Positions 17,122-21,942 of a stretch of 21,942 nucleotides of DNA are shown here, piece after piece. Source of the stretch: Pelargonium nanum. Its lineage: Eukaryota > Streptophyta > Magnoliopsida > Geraniales > Geraniaceae. Every line of letters begins with the position of its first letter. The first letter of the stretch is position 1. The notes beneath the pieces were generated by a model that saw only the letters and a program-made list of their open reading frames with translations, made no database searches and was not told the DNA's origin. Position numbers and translations under genes: made by a program. Location of the stretch: the NCBI GenBank assembly GCA_036897485.1, contig JAYMTF010001673.1, positions 1-21,942 on the forward strand, given 5' to 3'.

Positions 17122-20100
17122 TCAAGATTTAAGAGTATTACTCAACCTGCATAACAAGGTAGGCTTCTGTTACATATACATATGAGGATCACTCAACGAG
17201 CAGAAAGTTAGGAGCATGCATAAATATGATGGTATTGTTAAGATACTGGATTGGCACAAGGCTTTTCCGGTTCGAGGACAGAACAACTATAACCAAGCCT
17301 ATTTATAAATGATGGAAATGCTATGTAAAAAGAAAAAAATGTCTGCTATATGAAATATTGATAGAAAGTACATAAAGTTATAGGCATAGCAGTATGTGAA
17401 AATGTCATAAAATCTTTTGGCATATTATTGTCACTAACAAAGGTTTGTGTTCATAGATTCACTGTATCATAGGACACAATAAGAATTCTTCGTGATTGGT
17501 AAATAGGTGAGCACAAAGAAATCACCATTAATGAACAATCAAAAGTACGAATGGATAATCCCAACCTAACTACCTACTCTGGTTCTATCAATCTACATGG
17601 GGTCATGCATACAGAGATGCCAAGGTGAAAGGTTTTCAAATAACTACCACAACATCTCTGACATTTCATAACGTCATGCTTACCAGTCCAATCCCTCAAA
17701 GAGGCCTTCACCCTTTACGGCACAAGCTTTGAAAATAGCCCATTGGCGGCTTTTTATCTTGTGCAGCTCCAATGCCTCAGTCACAGCAGCATCGTCTAGT
17801 GCACCAGGAAGATCCTGTTCATGTCAATGAATTAAAAATCAGAAAAATCACAAATCAAAAGTTTAACACAAATTTCGTCTAGTGCACCAGGAAGATCCTG
17901 TGCTTGTCAATGAGGAATTAAACATCAAAAAAATCAAAAATCAAAAGTTCAACACAAATTTGCAGCATCATCCTTGGCAAAGTGTGCAGATCTCCCTTGT
18001 ATACAAGAATGATGGCTCTTTGACAGTACATGAATGAGTTAATAGATAGAGGAACACAAGTGAATGTGTGCTTACACATGAGTATTACAAAATCATGAAT
18101 CCAGGTACTAACCTGCTTGTTCGCGAAAATGAGGACAATTGCACCTTTTAATTCTTCCTCCTATTGAAATGTTCAAGGACATAAATTAGTACCTTAACAT
18201 GATTATCAAGCCCAACAGGGTCAAAAGTCTAATTAATGCAAGGACAGATAACTAACAGTCCAGATCACAACCAATTGAAGAAATGATAATTTCCATAAAT
18301 GGACAGATCCATTACATGGTAAATGATAAGAGTAAAAATCTTCCTATATTCTGCTATCTAATAAAAGAAAAAAACTTTAAGAAAAAAGTTGAAGGTAGAT
18401 TTATTCATATGGGGCACATCAAAATGTGATTCTATTCCCACATGTTTTAAATCAATTAAAAAAAAGGAACATAATGCTAATTGGCATCAACATAACACGA
18501 TGCTAAAGATAAAGTAAAAGAGTTAGGCAACAAATTTTGGAAGCGAGAAATCCCAGGCACAACATAAACAATATCAGTCACCAAATGGTTGAAGGCCTAA
18601 ACTGAAACCTTGCAGAAGGTAATTCACACTTCTTCATAACCTCACAATAAACAATGAATGTAATACGCTATACAGACCCATATCAACTACAACAATCATG
18701 TCAAAACCTATGTAGCAGTAACCAAAGCATTTTAAGAGTGTATATATAATTTTCTTTTCATATCTGCGAGGATGATTGAGTGCAGAAGACCAAAACCAGA
18801 TCATTCTATACAACAAAATTTGTTAATAATTATCAACAAATACATTAGATAGGTAGCTAAAATTTGAAGACTTTGCAACATACTACAAGAGAGAAAATCT
18901 TTTTGTTAATAATTATCAACAAATACATTAGATAGGTAGCTAAAACTTGATGACTTCGCAACATACTACCTAAAAGAAAGAAAATCTTTTACTTCAACAA
19001 CATTTAAATACTTCACGGCGATACCTCCAAAATTGCATGAAATTCTTCTTTGGCAATAGCAATTCTATCTGTGTCACTTGAATCAACAACATAAATTATA
19101 GCTTGAGTATTTTCATAATAGCATCTCCAATATGGCCTGGGAAAAACACATATATTTACCCAATGAGATTAAGTGAGAAGGGTAGAAACCTAATTAAATT
19201 ATGCTTTGAAAGTCAAATAACACATTCACTTAGCTGCTCAGAGGTTTGCTTAAACCAAATGACCTAGAACTGAGAACAAAAATGAAAAGGAGATAACCAA
19301 ATAAAATCTCATAAAACATAAGAACTAAATGCCAAAAACATAGAATAGAAAAGTAATTTCTGCTACAATATGACATATATTGATGTAACATCTACAGCTA
19401 CAAAATGTAACCTAGAAGTTTTCGATCTCAAGTTTTCGATCTCAAAAATAGTTCAACATCAGAAGAATGTACTTATGTGTTCCATAGGAAACCTCATCAA
19501 CTTGACATTGCAAGATATTTCATCAGAATATCAAGATTACATTTGAAGTTATTAATATTAGTTGGGCTTCTATTGAGGGCAATAACAGCAACTAATAATA
19601 GAAGAAGACATATAAAAAGATCAAAGAAACAGAGTTACCTGATACTTGTCTGTCCACCTGTTTAAGGAAACCATACATAAATTATAACCAATAAAAACAG
19701 AAGAAGGAAATAAAGACTGCAAGAAATATAAAAATCTATATATATTTTATACATATATAGAAGAAATATTTGTAACTCTCTTAGCATAAAACATTAACCA
19801 GATAAACAAACCAAGCAAGGTTCATGCAATCATCCACTCCTAATGCAACACCTATGATCAGGTTGTGATATGCAAACACAATAACTCTATAAATTGTACC
19901 AAAACGGGAGGAAATTTAAAATTTTGAACTTTAAAATACAAACCAATGGACTTGTAGCTTAGTTCTACGCTGGCAGTGAATTCAAACTTGTTAGAAGTGA
20001 AAGGTTTGGTTCCTATGAAGGGAAGTTATAATAGGTTTCTTGTAATGGTTTATGTTCCCAGAGTTCACAACTGAAAGCTTACTCAGGAAAACATCCAAAC

Positions 20101-21050
20101 TTACATCTTGGAGAAGGACTCAGCACTCGCAAGGAGTCATATTCATCACAAGGCATAGAATTTAAATGGGATAACTGATAGACAGTACAAATTCAGCATA
20201 AAAGGCAGGCAAAAGTAAACTATAGAAAGGAATGTTTCCAAAAGAGTATGTTAAGGAGAGCTTTGAGAATGCTTAAAAATCTTGTTTCTCTTTCGCAAAC
20301 AAAACTTTGAACGCCATGGTACATCCCAAGCCCCCGACTTTGGAAACTTCCGGGAGGACTTGGGTGGTATCTTGATGAAAAGTGGGGAATTGCAAGAATA
20401 AAAAGTTTAAATTCAATCTATTTTGTTGTTTCTGTTAAAATGTTTAGTTTAACAGCTTCAAGATGTGGCCAGTCAAATAGTATGCCATCTTTTTCAAAAA
20501 AAAATCTCACCATAAAATTTCAATTCTAATCAAGAAAGAAACACTAATTCTCCTAATTTAGGCATTTTTAAGGGCTTATATAGAGTAAACTTGACTAGAA
20601 CCCATTCTTTACTAAAATGTGGACTGCAAAACATAATTGATCCCACTGAATAGTTAATGACAACAGAGTCAAATCTTCAAATAGAACTCACCTAAGTCCC
20701 AGACCTGAAACTTTATGTTGTTGTACTGCACAGTTTCCACATTAAACCCAATAGCTGAAAAGAAAAAAGGAACTGAGATTAGTTCTCAAATTCATTGATA
20801 TATAGGGTACAATGCAAATCAAGCACAAACCTACTTGGTATTGTGGAAACCACCTCGCCCATTTGAAGCCGATCTGTGATCATAGCAGCCTTATTATTTG
20901 AAATTACTCACAAAATATATGTACTCAGAGTGAGAGAGTGAGAGAGTTACATAGAATTGTGGTTTTCCCGGCATTGTCGAGGCCGAGAACGAGGATTCGA
21001 GCTTCTTTTCCGAAGAGAGAAGCGAACAATCGAGAAAACACTATGCCCAT
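17122..21050 (-). CDS. ARL1: ARF-like small GTPase ARL1 (ARF3 type), 178 aa, eight coding exons
   Basis: Golgi/trans-Golgi small GTPase of the ARF family that in its GTP form recruits tethering golgins. Coding exons on the minus strand: 20951-21050, 20835-20873, 20692-20754, 19639-19657 (19 nt), 19025-19136, 18113-18160, 17684-17814, 17122-17146 (stop TGA at 17124-17122). They total 537 nt with consistent phase, and all introns are GT-AG. Motifs: Gly2 for N-myristoylation (MGIVFSRLF), P-loop GLDNAGKT at 23-30, switch I PTIGFN with T47, DLGGQ at 66-70 with catalytic Q70, NKQD at 125-128, CAV at 158-160. From memory Arabidopsis ARL1/ARF3 is 182 aa. This protein lacks one residue near position 15 and the last three after 'WLSNTLKS'. 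Exon 7 is preceded by a duplicated copy of its own acceptor. The gene converges with PP2C. Confidence 0.94.
17793..17961 (-). repeat. Tandem duplication (83 + 86 bp) spanning the ARL1 intron 6 / exon 7 boundary
   Basis: Copy A (17793-17875) and copy B (17876-17961) are near-identical. Each contains the last 61-64 bases of intron 6, the AG acceptor and the first 22 bases of exon 7 (GATCTTCCTGGTGCACTAGA on the minus strand). Copy A is the one continuous with the rest of exon 7. Copy B lies upstream in the transcript and presents an equally intact CACAG|GATCTTCC acceptor at 17898-17900. Confidence 0.9.
18820..18990 (-). repeat. Tandem duplication (about 83 + 88 bp) in ARL1 intron 5
   Basis: Copy 1 (18820-18902) and copy 2 (18903-18990) share TTGTTAATAATTATCAACAA, then ATACATTAGATAGGTAGCTA without change. 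They differ by a few substitutions and a small insertion after CATACTAC. The duplication lies just downstream (in transcript terms) of exon 5. It may affect branch-point choice but has no coding effect. Confidence 0.9.
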
Positions 21051-21130
21051 TTCGGTTCTGGTTTAGGAGAGTGAAGTGGATCAATTTTCTGTGAGAGAAG
21101 TATCAGATCCTGTGATTTGAGATTGGAAGC
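21051..21130 (-). other. Probable ARL1 5' UTR
   Basis: It is the interval between the ATG (21048-21050) and the TATA box. Read on the minus strand it contains CT-rich ACTTCTCTCACAG and CACTTCACTCTCC. A start site about 30 bp from the TATA box would be near 21100. Confidence 0.55.
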
Positions 21131-21138
21131 TTTATATA
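21131..21138 (-). promoter_or_regulatory. ARL1 TATA box
   Basis: The minus strand reads CTCTATATAAAGC, a canonical plant TATA box, about 80 bp upstream of the ARL1 start codon. This gives a short leader. Confidence 0.65.
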
Positions 21139-21243
21139 GAGGATTTGGAGGGAGAAGAAATCCTCCGAAACTGAGTGATCCGGACAAGGATTTCAACGGA
21201 ATAGGTCAGCTAAGCAAAACGCAATTGTGTTTTTTATATTTTC

Positions 21244-21942
21244 TAGGGCAAATTGCAGATAACCCCTATGGGGTTATCACTTAAAGCAAAAAACACCTAA
21301 TGGTTCACTTAGTTGCACATAACCCATTGTGCTTTCATTTTCGACTTTCTGTTATAACTCTGTTAGATGAATAGGTAAAAAGACTAAAATACCCCCTAAG
21401 TGATATTTTTTTATCAACCAAACAAACCCTTAACTTCAATTAAATAAATAAAAAAAGTGAAAACCCCTATGTCTTCTTCTCCGATTTGTCCTCCGATCTG
21501 TCTTCCGGTCTCAGGCGTGCTCTGGCAACGAACAGCCTCCGGCCACGACTGTGCAGATCTCGGCCATCGTCGCCGCCTCTATCTTCTTCCTCCATGTGCA
21601 GATCTCGGCCAAACACGATCCAGAACCGGCGTCGTATCAAGCTCCGGCCATCTCGCCGTGAGCAGGAGAGATGTCAGGCATCGAATCGCCGGCTCCAAAT
21701 CTCCGGCGTGAACCCAGATCGAGCACCGCTCAAGATCTCCGGCGAGAACCCAAATCGAGCACAGCCACGCACGGCGACAACTCAGCAGATCTGATTCGCC
21801 TCATCGATCTCCGACGGTGCTGGCGATGCCGTGGCGGTGATGGTTGTGAACGGCAATGGCCTCCGGCGACTCAGACGCTCGTCTCCGACGAACACGCACG
21901 TCTCCGACCAGCGTGTTTGTGCCCAAATCTCACGGCGCCGTC
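21244..21942. repeat. Repeat-like stretch, probably part of a transposon, class unresolved
   Basis: It begins with AGGGCAAATTGCAGATAACC followed by the CCCCTATGGGG palindrome, then GACTAAAATACCCC at about 21381. This style is common at ends of plant repeat elements. From about 21470 it turns GC-rich, with many CTCCGGCG/CTCCGACG words and short internal repeats: GTGCAGATCTCGGCCA at about 21550 and 21595, and GAACCCAGATCGAGCAC / GAACCCAAATCGAGCAC at about 21708 and 21746. The open frames here (21457-21711 and 21486-21794) are Arg/Ser/Pro-rich with no family resemblance. It could be the end of a Mutator-like element carrying captured gene sequence, or the 5' region of a gene beyond the window. 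Confidence 0.35.

Noticed and set aside
21457-21794. Two overlapping Arg/Ser/Pro-rich open frames near the right edge
   Set aside because: They are made of repeated CTCCGGCG-type words in different frames and have no recognisable domain; more likely repeat sequence than a gene.
1-21942. CRISPR array, operon, or bacterial-type defence or toxin system
   Set aside because: The window is plant nuclear DNA with spliced genes; there are no spaced short repeats, Shine-Dalgarno sites or prokaryotic gene clusters.

Overview
This window looks like eudicot plant nuclear DNA. It is AT-rich, has long intron-rich genes with GT-AG junctions, and is full of transposon remnants typical of plants (L1-type LINE, Ty3/gypsy and Ty1/copia pieces, tRNA-derived SINEs, a TRIM, several small inverted-repeat elements). 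I could not assign a species.

There are two real host genes, in convergent orientation. (1) On the + strand, positions 3284-11460, is an eight-coding-exon type 2C protein phosphatase of 296 aa. From memory its closest Arabidopsis match is WIN2 (At4g31750). All metal-binding motifs are intact. (2) On the - strand, 21050 down to 17122, is an eight-coding-exon ARF-like GTPase of 178 aa that matches plant ARL1 (the protein also called ARF3). All G motifs are intact. Both gene models were assembled by hand from exon phase and family conservation, and every junction is in frame.

Layout: 1-1355, 3' end of an L1-type LINE with A tail. 1356-2190, decayed gypsy-like remnant with a tRNA-Asp-type primer site and two diverged gag copies facing each other as an inverted repeat. 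2191-2774, PP2C upstream region with an RY/G-box cluster and CT-rich leader. 3284-11460, PP2C gene, whose introns hold two SINE-like elements, a complete TRIM with TSD and a nest of small inverted-repeat elements. 11919-12312, another inverted-repeat element. About 12690-16826, decayed copia element with both LTRs. 17122-21050, ARL1. 21131-21138, its TATA box. 21244-end, a repeat-like, GC-rich, probably transposon-derived stretch that begins about 200 bp from the ARL1 start codon.

The two genes have no evident pathway link: one is a cytosolic or membrane-associated Ser/Thr phosphatase and the other a Golgi-trafficking GTPase. The most interesting points are structural. An in-frame hydrophobic N-terminus lies directly upstream of PP2C exon 2 and has its own acceptor site. 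The ARL1 switch II/catalytic Gln is carried on a 19-nt microexon. A tandem duplication copies the ARL1 exon 7 splice acceptor and creates a decoy. A very small TRIM sits in PP2C intron 6. A gag-derived foldback lies upstream of PP2C. I found no tRNA or rRNA gene, no CRISPR array and no convincing new multi-gene system.
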